DNA from: Ptychodera flava
Lineage: Eukaryota; Hemichordata; Enteropneusta; Ptychoderidae
DNA length: 64,000 nucleotides
NCBI RefSeq assembly: GCF_041260155.1
Contig: NC_091946.1
Coordinates: 16,828,853 to 16,892,852 of the forward strand
Direction: 5' to 3'
This document shows positions 48,046 through 54,327 of the stretch, one piece after another. How positions within the stretch are numbered: the stretch's first letter is position 1; every line of letters starts with the position of its first letter. The position numbers and the translations under genes are program-made. The notes under the pieces are model-generated. The model ran no database searches and was not told the DNA's origin. It saw nothing but the letters and a program-made list of their open reading frames with translations.

Positions 48046-48840
48046 TATCATCTTCGTTGTTGTCGTCGTCGTCATCATCACTTACAACAGCGACTTTTGT
48101 GTCAATCACAGGTACAACGGACCCTTGCCATTCAAAGTGCTGACCTATGATTTCCTTCTTTCCTCAAAACAGCCCTATGGAGATTAGACGTGTTAATGAC
48201 CAACTGATGTCACTGGATCGGGCGTTCGTTGACCCTCTTGGTTTGCCCGGACGAAAATTCATAAGGTAGGGAAATAAATGCATTCTCCCTTGTGTATAAC
48301 ATGGAAGAACAATAAGCATGTCACAGCCTGTCTAAATTAACTAATGTGTCGATGCTTAGTTTGCTATGGCATGTTCTTTTGAATAAGCAAAACAATTCTT
48401 GGCCAGTTTTATTTGCAATCGTTTCTCAATATTTACTGTATCGTACGCTTTTGAGACAGGTTTTACAATTAGGAAGGCTTTGGTTGCCTTAAATCAATTT
48501 TGAGGAAATGGGGCGCCTTTAAGAGAGATGTTCCACTAAGTATCCTAGGAACCTTGCGATGCAAGTTAGACGTGTTAATGACCAACTGACGATTTTGTAG
48601 TAATATCCGTTCTGTTCTCTTCGCAGGCACGTCATCTTTGCTCCGAGCAGTAAGGACGTGTACGCCACTGCAGGGTTTCCAGGACTGATAGACGCCCTGT
48701 TTGACATCGACAACTCTCCTAATCCGACCAAACAATGGAGGGAGGTGGAGAGGGAGTTAGCTGTTATCACATACCACTTGTACTCTGCAGCGAACACGAT
48801 GGGAGATTTGGTGACGTCACTGACAAGAAGTGAGCTTTAG
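27621..48840 (+). CDS. Glutamate carboxypeptidase II / NAALADase-family membrane peptidase, complete, 19 exons
   Basis: Nineteen exons join in phase into 2274 nt, 757 residues (human GCPII: 750): 27621-27758, 29035-29135, 32550-32706, 36689-36823, 37426-37551, 39385-39565, 40058-40148, 41823-41921, 42411-42496, 42924-43043, 43502-43584, 43726-43789, 44486-44553, 45108-45193, 45779-45869, 46331-46589, 47177-47258, 48173-48265, 48627-48840. All introns are GT-AG. It is a type II membrane protein: short cytosolic tail, membrane helix at about 20-43, then ectodomain. Zinc ligands H380, D390, E428, D456 and H554 and catalytic E427 are present. Glutamate-pocket R210 and the Tyr equivalent to Y700 (Y699) are kept. 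Human N257, K699, N519, R534 and R536 are replaced by F253, V698, S520, D535 and S537. It should be a catalytically competent metallopeptidase of altered specificity, nearer NAALADL1-type. Residue comparison uses human GCPII from memory. Confidence 0.95.
29035..29135 (+). CDS. Peptidase gene 1, exon 2
   Basis: 101 nt, ends in phase 2. Juxtamembrane stalk [20 protein letters not shown]. The same length is found in paralogue 2. Confidence 0.9.
29488..29726. mobile_element. MITE, TIR GGTAGTATGCxCCT, copy 1 (intron 2)
   Basis: Left end GGTAGTATGCACCT and right end AGGCACATTCTACC are inverted. The interior contains AAACTTTCCT and AACTTTCAACCATTC, as in the neighbouring copy. No coding frame. Confidence 0.65.
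29750..30104. mobile_element. MITE, TIR GGTAGTATGCGCCTT, copy 2 (intron 2)
   Basis: Left end AAGGTAGTATGCGCC and right end GGCGCCTTCTACCTT are inverted copies. Only 23 bp separate it from copy 1, in the same orientation. A TTA/TAA target is suggested by the flanks. Confidence 0.7.
32550..32706 (+). CDS. Peptidase gene 1, exon 3
   Basis: 157 nt, phase 2 in, phase 0 out. Encodes the family segment [20 protein letters not shown] and [10 protein letters not shown], matching human IPHLAGTEQN...YDVLLSYPNK. The acceptor is a weak TTTGGCAAG. Confidence 0.92.
32785..32996. mobile_element. TA-flanked MITE, copy A (intron 3)
   Basis: TIR ACACGATTGGAAGTAATTTG is inverted at the right end (AGTTCCAATAGTGT), bounded by TA on both sides as in Tc1/mariner-type targets. 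It is the same family as 47260-47474, in the opposite orientation (shared CACTTGTTTTxATG and GTAATTTGTA). Confidence 0.75.
33645..33975. mobile_element. MITE-like inverted repeat (intron 3)
   Basis: GTTCACAAACACTxCTCGAGGGGG on the left is inverted relative to CCCCCCTC...AGxGGTGTTTGTGAAC on the right. The interior has no recognisable gene. Confidence 0.55.
34904..34944. repeat. Small hairpin CATAGACACTCGAGAAAA
   Basis: CATAGACACTCGAGAAAA pairs with TTTTCTCGAAGGTCTGTG. It resembles the hairpin at 43849-43880. Confidence 0.55.
36245..36354. mobile_element. 110-bp hairpin element (intron 3)
   Basis: GACCATTAACGTTTATT at the left returns as AATAAACGTTAATGGTC at the right. The inner arms GAGGAAAGCCAAATTAA and TTTTGGCTTTCCTCTCG flank a CG-rich loop. 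Confidence 0.7.
36689..36823 (+). CDS. Peptidase gene 1, exon 4
   Basis: 135 nt, phase 0. Encodes [15 protein letters not shown]...[16 protein letters not shown], matching human DIVPPFSAFSPQG. A truncated relic of this exon lies in intron 5. Confidence 0.93.
37426..37551 (+). CDS. Peptidase gene 1, exon 5
   Basis: 126 nt, phase 0. Encodes [19 protein letters not shown] and [15 protein letters not shown]210 of the S1' pocket is conserved at the same residue number as in human. Confidence 0.95.
38192..38257. repeat. (TTG)n microsatellite (intron 5)
   Basis: Trinucleotide run, with one ATTG interruption and one TTTTG. Confidence 0.95.
38319..38380 (+). pseudogene. Truncated relic of peptidase exon 4 in intron 5
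   Basis: After an AATAACAG acceptor-like site the sequence GTCGAGATATTAAA is followed by AAATACTCGAGTGAGAC and GTGTTTACCTCC. It matches exon 4 (36689-36750) at most positions and reads [15 protein letters not shown], then diverges and hits a stop. It lies after exon 5, out of normal exon order. Confidence 0.85.
38559..38913. mobile_element. MITE, TIR AAAGGGCCAGTAATGCCAA (intron 5)
   Basis: The left end is inverted relative to TTAGCATCACTGACTCTTT at the right. A partial relative sits in intron 14 (about 45600-45745, sharing GTTGAAACACC and ACTATTTAGCTTGTCAA). Confidence 0.6.
39385..39565 (+). CDS. Peptidase gene 1, exon 6
   Basis: 181 nt, phase 0 in, phase 1 out. Encodes [35 protein letters not shown] and [10 protein letters not shown]. 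Human N257, which binds the glutamate side chain, aligns with F253 here. Confidence 0.95.
40058..40148 (+). CDS. Peptidase gene 1, exon 7
   Basis: 91 nt, phase 1 in, phase 2 out. Acceptor CTAAAG chosen over the later TTACAG because only it restores [20 protein letters not shown], matching human EYAYRRGIAE...[11 protein letters not shown]. Confidence 0.88.
41072..41210. mobile_element. Hairpin MITE with CG-rich loop (intron 7)
   Basis: Arms GGATAAAACCCTCATACTC...GGGCTCTTCTGGTA and AAAGTCCAACCC are inverted around CTCGGCCTGCGGCCTCG, the same loop type as at 4935-5096. Confidence 0.7.
41823..41921 (+). CDS. Peptidase gene 1, exon 8
   Basis: 99 nt, phase 2 in, phase 2 out. Encodes [20 protein letters not shown], matching human SWRGSLKVPYNVGPGF. 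Confidence 0.92.
42411..42496 (+). CDS. Peptidase gene 1, exon 9
   Basis: 86 nt, phase 2 in, phase 1 out. Encodes [19 protein letters not shown] then MIRGSVEP, matching human VKMHIHSTNEVTRIYNVIG. Confidence 0.93.
42924..43043 (+). CDS. Peptidase gene 1, exon 10 (zinc ligands 1 and 2)
   Basis: 120 nt, phase 1 in and out. Encodes [21 protein letters not shown]380 and D390 match zinc-binding H377 and bridging D387 of human GCPII. Confidence 0.95.
43502..43584 (+). CDS. Peptidase gene 1, exon 11 (catalytic glutamate)
   Basis: 83 nt, phase 1 in, phase 0 out. Encodes [21 protein letters not shown]427 is the general base and E428 a zinc ligand by alignment. Confidence 0.95.
43726..43789 (+). CDS. 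Peptidase gene 1, exon 12
   Basis: 64 nt, phase 0 in, phase 1 out. Encodes [13 protein letters not shown], with zinc ligand D456. Its 3' end and donor are duplicated in intron 13. Confidence 0.93.
43849..43880. repeat. 32-bp hairpin flanked by GTCAAAG direct repeats (intron 12)
   Basis: CATAGACCCTC pairs with GAGAGTCTATG across a 10-base loop. GTCAAAG lies directly outside both ends (43842-43848 and 43881-43887), as a target-site duplication would. Confidence 0.6.
44486..44553 (+). CDS. Peptidase gene 1, exon 13
   Basis: 68 nt, phase 1 in, phase 0 out. Encodes [20 protein letters not shown]. Human R463 of the arginine patch aligns with a Lys here. Confidence 0.9.
44576..44950. repeat. (CATA)n/(CAGA)n compound microsatellite (intron 13)
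   Basis: About 375 bp of interleaved CATA and CAGA units. It creates long artefactual open frames on both strands. Confidence 0.95.
45000..45056 (+). pseudogene. Relic of exon 12 end plus intron 12 start, in intron 13
   Basis: Matches 43769-43835 across the exon-intron junction: AACGTAGATGC, CTGCAAGGTATAGTCA, then AGAATCTTCCTATCAAC, with a small internal deletion. A genomic duplication, since intron sequence is included. Confidence 0.85.
45108..45193 (+). CDS. Peptidase gene 1, exon 14
   Basis: 86 nt, phase 0 in, phase 2 out. Encodes [20 protein letters not shown]. It is the least conserved part of the peptidase domain; the call rests on phase and splice signals. Confidence 0.85.
45779..45869 (+). 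CDS. Peptidase gene 1, exon 15 (altered arginine patch)
   Basis: 91 nt, phase 2 in, phase 0 out. Encodes [20 protein letters not shown], then [10 protein letters not shown]. Human N519, R534 and R536 become S520, D535 and S537. Confidence 0.93.
46331..46589 (+). CDS. Peptidase gene 1, exon 16 (zinc ligand H554)
   Basis: 259 nt, phase 0 in, phase 1 out. Encodes [20 protein letters not shown], then a helical stretch with [17 protein letters not shown]554 equals human H553 and Y553 equals Y552. Confidence 0.95.
47177..47258 (+). CDS. Peptidase gene 1, exon 17
   Basis: 82 nt, phase 1 in, phase 2 out. Encodes [20 protein letters not shown] in the helical dimerisation region. Its donor (AG/gtaaca) lies at the edge of a MITE. 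Confidence 0.92.
47260..47474. mobile_element. TA-flanked MITE, copy B, starting in the exon 17 splice donor
   Basis: TIR ACACGATTGGAACTAATTTG is matched by the complement of CACATCAGTTCCAATCTTGT at the right; TA lies on both sides. The left TA supplies positions +2 and +3 of the donor GTAACA, so the insertion determines part of the splice site. Confidence 0.8.
47922..48080. repeat. (CAT)n microsatellite (intron 17)
   Basis: Long interrupted CAT/TCA run with a TTG/TCG interlude. The apparent poly-His and poly-Ser frames are artefacts. Confidence 0.95.
48173..48265 (+). CDS. Peptidase gene 1, exon 18
   Basis: 93 nt, phase 2 in and out. Encodes [20 protein letters not shown], matching human [20 protein letters not shown]. 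Confidence 0.95.
48566..48589 (+). repeat. 24-bp exact relic of exon 18 in intron 18
   Basis: The 24 bases starting TTAGACGTGTTAATGACC are identical to 48184-48207 in exon 18. The flanks do not match. Too long for chance. Confidence 0.85.
48627..48840 (+). CDS. Peptidase gene 1, exon 19 and stop
   Basis: 214 nt ending TAG. Encodes [19 protein letters not shown] and [10 protein letters not shown], then the C-terminal helix. Human K699-Y700 align with V698-Y699. It extends a few residues past the human end (TSLTRSEL). Confidence 0.95.
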
Positions 48841-49380
48841 CCCACTTCCTGAAAAGTTGGGCAATGTAGCGGTGTTGCTAAATGAGAATGATACACGAGG
48901 AATCCTTTATCACACAATATTCAGGAACACCATCAGGAGTTATACTAACACATACATAGCGATGAAGTCAGGCCGTATTAGTATTTATTTTGTAATCAAA
49001 ATAACGTATAGCAAGAACTATTGTCTATCACTCGTTTTGCACATAAACCCTCCCTTGTCGGCGTGCGCCTATTCAATTGCGCAGACTTTCGAATTCAGAA
49101 AACCTCTTGATGACATCACCGCACCGATCTTACCTGGCATCTGTTACGACGAAATTCTTCATACTACCAGCATTGTAGCCGTCATTAGATTAGCTGGGAG
49201 TTGGGCTGGTATAGAATTGTTCCAGCATTTGCCCCCGTCAAACCTCTACGATATCTTTGAAAGTGATCCCAGTAAATTATAAAGACAGGTATCGTTGTGA
49301 ACACACAACTTTAGCCTATAGGGCTCCTCACATATTGATTTTGTGATAGTGATGGTAATAAATATGAAAAGAATTCACAC
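48841..49380 (+). terminator. 3' UTR with candidate polyadenylation signal
   Basis: The first clear AATAAA downstream of the stop is at 49357-49362. A chance open frame spans part of this UTR (to 49282) without recognisable domains. Confidence 0.4.
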
Positions 49381-51740
49381 CATTGCTGTTTAACGAGGGC
49401 CACTTTATAGATAAAACACATGAGATGCCAGGGCTATTGTTTCTATATAGAGAGAGATAATTTACTTTGTATTGTTTTGTATTTAAGAGGGTTTGTAAAA
49501 GATTGTCGAATTTGAATATTGTACCCAATGAAATCGATCCGCTGACAGTGTCAGTAAATTTATAAGGTTCATTTAGCGATCTTTGATCCAATTTCGTTAA
49601 ATCATTGATATGCAGTCTATTAGGTGTCAAGCATTGGTACCTTAACATCGATAGGACCTTTGATTTACGTATCCTATAATGACCAGTTGGACAAAATAGA
49701 TTCGTGAAACCCAGTGGGTTTTATCTTTTCAGTAGTGTATGAGGCATCATCGAATTTTTATGGAAAGAAAGCTTAAGTATTGGCTGTGAACAGATCAATA
49801 AAAATGACTGACGTCGAAATACACGACGAGAGCAACTGTGTAACATTTGGATCATCTTCAAAAGTGATTTTGGATGGCAGTTCTTCTGTTTGTAATGGTT
49901 TAAGTGAACTCTCATTCTGGCCAGCTGCAAAGGTTACCGAAGGTGTTACAGATCTGCCCATACTGTACGTAAGCCGTTGTGGTCACTGTGGTGGCGCCCT
50001 GCCAGGGATTACACCATCGTCACAACTTACCTACTGTCAAAAAAAACGTTTTTTGTTTCTCATCCTCTCGCGCGCCGAATTAGACAAGCCACGTTACCTT
50101 TTCTATGTTGGCTGGAAAAAATTAAGTGTATAAATGAAAGTTTGCTACGCACAGAAGAAAATATCTACAGGACGCACTGTATATTAAGCTTCAAAGTGAG
50201 GTAATTCCGTCATCTCGCTGCGTGTAACAATTACCGATGCAAGCATGGCCCCTATCGCCGATTGAATCATAAACCCTATAATGCAAATGATTAATCCCAT
50301 TTTGTTGCTCATATGTCAGTAGTAGGGTCTTTTCACGCATACTGGAAAAAAATTAAAACGCCGCGTCGCCGCTCCAATTTTGTGAGAGGCCTTTGATGAC
50401 AAACAAACGACTTTTTTGGCCAAAATATATAGCGATTTATCTAATTTTCACAAATGACAAACGAATGAAAGAATAAGCTACGAGATGCAAGCACATATTC
50501 TACTCAAAGATTCAAGTAAAACAGTGTCTTATCTTGGTAACTTTTGTGATTTAGCAAAACGTCATGGGCCTGATGTCTTCTAACAGAAATAAAAACTGTA
50601 TCATTGAGATATATAAAGTGGACATATTCGTGCATCTTTGTGCATCTTTATCAAGTTAGGTCATCTGGCTGTGGCACTTTGTCAGTGCGTCGTCTGTGCA
50701 CGGACATGTCATCAAATTTAGAGCTTTATTCTGACTCTGAGTCAGGCATAACGTACACTCACATAGGCTCTGTGATGTGACCAACGAAACTGGTGCGTGC
50801 CCTCGGTGTATGTATATCCAAAAATTGTCCTCAGACTTATCATTATATTGCAGACGACATATAACAAGCTGCATGGGATGCCAGGACTTTTTAAAGAGGG
50901 AACTATATAATCCGTACATGACATCCGTTGTGTCATTGTCGAATCGAATCCACACGGCAGAGCTAAGGTAGTAAGTCTACATGGTAAAGTGTCAGTGATC
51001 AACCTGCCCGTTTCGTTTGCAGTTCGTCAACATCAAAATCGGTCGCGCGGACCAATAAGGAATGGCGATACAACCAGCAGGCATCATTGCCTCAGTGCCC
51101 TCGGCAATGTAGAGGGCTTCCAACTTACCCGGTGGGGGAGTTTCACCTCCATTACTTGCCAATACGTGTACGTGCCGCATTTGGGACTAGGTTTTTTCAG
51201 CGGCGTGGTCTAAATGGGGGTATAATATTTAAGTGTAACCAGCATCTAAAATGGGATATTATTCTATCCACCCAAATTAAGTTGAAGTCACACTTATGTT
51301 CTCTTACCCGAATTTACATTTGTTTTCTATAAATGTTTCCAGCAAGTTATTGCTTTGCCAGTGAAATCGGATTGTGCGATATGCTTTGCTGGTGCCATGG
51401 CCGTAAGTGTTTAGTGTTCGCCAGATAATACTTTGCAAATTTCGAAGCTGGTACTTTTGATGGTGGTCAACTGTCATGGAGATCTTCAATGGAGTCCTGA
51501 AATAATGAGATTTAAGTCTAAAATCGGCTATGTTTTTTACATACGGTCGCACACCCCTATACCGCTACTTTAAACAGGTAAACCCTCTGCCCAGGGCCAC
51601 TTCCTTTGAACCGTATAAAATCTGGTTTACTGCCTTCAGCCAAAGTACATGGCTCATGGCCCCGGGCTGGCCAATCTTAAGGACATTTTTTGTCATCTAT
51701 CATCCAACGGGCGTTAGCCCAATTACAGGATGAGGTACGC
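49381..51740. other. Intergenic spacer, no gene recognised
   Basis: An open frame at about 49804-50133 (starting MTDVEIHDESNCVTFGSSSK) has plausible composition but no family I know and no supported splice partner. Nothing else is supported. Confidence 0.4.
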
Positions 51741-51870
51741 ATAACCCATTAACCCCCAGTGGAGCACCGATGAGTAAAGTGCCTTGCTCAGGGGCTCAAC
51801 ACCTGCTAGAGTCTTGAACTCACTGTCCTCCGACAGTGAGTGCGTTACCCTAACCACTGGTCCACGGTGC
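51741..51870 (-). mobile_element. tRNA-derived SINE fragment
   Basis: Minus strand begins GCACCGTGGACCAGTGGTTA, an A-box region, then a B-box-like GAGTTCAAGACTC. The body CTGAGCAAGGCACTTTACTC with CACTGGGGGTTAA follows, as in several deuterostome SINE families. The tail is not seen. Confidence 0.7.
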
Positions 51871-53008
51871 CTGCCTGCCAACAGTTCACGCCCGTTCACT
51901 GCAGTATGAAATAACAGCCGTTGTAATGTGGGCTTATTTTTAACTGGAATTTCTAATATTTTGGAAGACACAAAGGAGACGCCAAAGGAAATTCAACTAG
52001 CTCCTTAAGCAGAAGAATCTGTAAGATCTGATATTTAAATTTTGAATGGTTGGTCATTTTAGCCATACTTTGTAGTTGTCCTTAGAGCGCATCGAAGTTC
52101 AAAGGAGTAGACTTGATAAGTTAAGGTACTGATGATGCGTCTCGTAGACAGATATCAGGACTTAACTTTTTACCATACTTTTCTTGTCCAGTGCTTGTTT
52201 GGGCTCATTTTGAAGCTCCTTGAGTAAATAAAATTATACCGTCTTGAATTTCTGACAATCGAAAATATAATTTTCCCCATAGAGTTAATACGGAGATGAC
52301 GGCCATTTTGAGTTTATAGTGTCGGTGAATTTTGGGAAATGTGTTTCTCTAGTACTGAAACTCGCAAAGTGACCACTTATTTTTACTTTTGATTTTGAAA
52401 GAGAATTTCTTTCAGAAAAGTTTGAGCAAAATTTAAGATTTACAGTTTCGAGTCGCATTAGATTCTACATGGCAGAAATTACTGAACCGTTTTTTTTCCT
52501 TTCCGCATGACATGATCACGTGAGTACATGGCAAAAAAAAATACGTATTGTGACACTTTGTATAGCTTATGTTTCAAAGTCGTTTATAAAGGTCTTTGTC
52601 GGCAAAGATGGCGTAGGACTGTTACAGTTCTGCCACACTGGTCTGATTAAAGAGCTGTATAAGACATTCGTGTGTACAGGTACATTTCCTGCGTACAGGT
52701 ACTGTGTACACAGCTGTGATAGAGTATTCCTTGCTTGTATCATTTGCTGTCTGACATAACTATAGTACAGTACTGTCTGCAACACCTGTGACAGAATTTG
52801 ATATTTCTGGCACGTTTTTCATATATGCATCATACCGTACCTGGAATATCAAAACATCTTAGATCTTTCAATATTCCAGACGCTGTAACCGTCTCTGAAA
52901 TTCCAAACCGAATGTAGCTCTGTATGATTATGTGTATGCCTCAATGACAAAGCAATAGCTACAGCAAGAAATTACGACACCATATACACTGCCATGTCTG
53001 AGTAGCTG
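51871..53008. other. Intergenic spacer, no gene recognised
   Basis: No exon or RNA gene supported. A 52070-52330 stretch shares loose phrases (GACGGCCATTTTGA, TTTCTCTAGTAC) with the 2.8-kb and 29.8-kb MITEs in reverse orientation and may be an old copy. Confidence 0.35.
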
Positions 53009-53010
53009 TT

Positions 53011-53104
53011 ACCGCTTCAACTGATCCACTGATCCATGGCCAAGGATCAACTGCCATATATATACGCTTCAACTGATCCACTGATCCATGGCCAAGGATC
53101 AACA

Positions 53105-53196
<92 letters not shown>

Positions 53197-53229
53197 CGAC
53201 TCTGGTTTTTCAGGTTATATTATATACAT

Positions 53230-53283
<54 letters not shown>
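53011..53283. repeat. 52-bp direct duplication followed by two (TA)n runs
   Basis: The unit containing GATCCATGGCCAAGGATCAA occurs twice in tandem (about 53011-53062 and 53063-53114). It is followed by (TA)n of about 85 bp, 45 bp of unique sequence and a second (TA)n of about 45 bp. Confidence 0.9.
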
Positions 53284-53285
<2 letters not shown>

Positions 53286-53665
53286 GTATAAGGTACTCTT
53301 TTCTATGTATGAATATGTCAAATTCTGTGTGAGAACATCAAAGGGAATTACCGACTTTTTCAATTGTAGCCTTGGTGTTCAACAAGACTCATTATTGTCA
53401 CCTTTATTGTTCTATATGTGTCAAAGATATTGGGGAAATATTACAGAACATAGAGCATTTTTCAGGCGTTGACATTGGCCTTCTTAATCATCTATTTATT
53501 ATTTGCTGGTGATTTAACCATTGTTCGTAGCTCTAAAGTTGGTTTACAGCGTTCACTAATTCAGCTGTACGAATATTGTAATAGATGGAAATTACCTGTT
53601 AATATTGACAAAACCAAATCATAGTATTTAGAAGGGGTGGAAGTCGGAAAAAAGTACGAAAAATG
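53284..53665 (+). mobile_element. LINE reverse-transcriptase fragment
   Basis: Encodes the RT segment [20 protein letters not shown] then SPLLF. After a frame change it continues [11 protein letters not shown], then FAGDLTIVRSSKVGLQRSL and LYEYCNRWKLPVNIDKTK. This is the thumb-side palm region of a non-LTR (Jockey/CR1-like) RT. The catalytic FADD box reads FAGD, and there are a frameshift near 53470 and a stop near 53622. A 5'- and 3'-truncated dead copy. Confidence 0.8.
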
Positions 53666-53707
53666 GTTTTATAATGGGTAACGAGTGGCAGTAACCTCCT
53701 TTCTGTC

Positions 53708-53790
53708 CGACTTATAGGGACAGCGTTCATGCGACGGTCAATAGGGACAAGATTCATGCAATGACCCATAAGGAGGACATTCGTGCACAC
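53708..53790 (+). repeat. Imperfect 28-bp tandem repeat, three units
   Basis: Three units built on ATAGGGACAxxxTTCATGC, the last diverged (AAGGAGGACATTCGTGC). Confidence 0.6.
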
Positions 53791-54189
53791 TCCTACGCGT
53801 TGTCTAAGCTTTTGACAACTATTCTTGTGAATAGATTAACTTTTCTCGGCCAGATAGGAAAATGGAGTAAACTGAGAAATCGTATTGGTCTCACAGGGTC
53901 CTGTTTGATGGATAGGTCAGTTTTGATTACAGTCGCAATCTTTGCACATAAATTTCGAAACACACTGGTACAACTATTTTACAAATTAATGACATCTCAG
54001 ATCACTTATCGTATGGACTCTGGACTCTACGAAAGGCTAGTTAACCATCAAGTATTCGCTTATCCCGATTGGTTTGGCCTCTGGCCATCAATCTGTCACT
54101 TTTTCTTTAGGCCCACTGCAACGCTGTTAACTTTATTGAGTCGCTAAGACTTTTCGAGCGCGTGTGCGAATGCACTTGTTCATGCACAA
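53791..54189 (+). promoter_or_regulatory. Upstream region of peptidase gene 2
   Basis: Immediate 5' region of the second paralogue. No TATA or CCAAT box stands out. A 128-codon open frame (53761-54147) covers it but has no recognised domain and is probably chance. Confidence 0.3.
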
Positions 54190-54327
54190 ATGGAGACGAG
54201 CAAAGACATAAACCGAGCAAGGAAAGTTGTGGCGAACTGGAGACTGATCCTGGCTACGTTAGTTGTAGTCGCACTGGTTTTGTTCGCAATTGGAATCATC
54301 ATCGGCTACTTCATTGGTCTTGCGAAG
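54190..54327 (+). CDS. Peptidase gene 2, exon 1
   Basis: 46 codons, phase 0 out. The start matches gene 1. Residue -3 is C and +4 is G, a weaker start context than gene 1. Confidence 0.92.

Noticed and set aside
47677-48150. Poly-His and poly-Ser open frames
   Set aside because: Artefacts of the (CAT)n run in intron 17.
48830-49282. 150-codon open frame overlapping the end of peptidase 1 as a separate gene
   Set aside because: It starts inside the last coding codons, has no known domain, and fits a 3' UTR.
53101-53291. Repeating Tyr-Ile open frames
   Set aside because: Translation of (TA)n.
53761-54147. 128-codon open frame just upstream of peptidase 2 as part of that gene
   Set aside because: Different frame, no splice link, and gene 2 has an N-terminus that matches gene 1 codon for codon.
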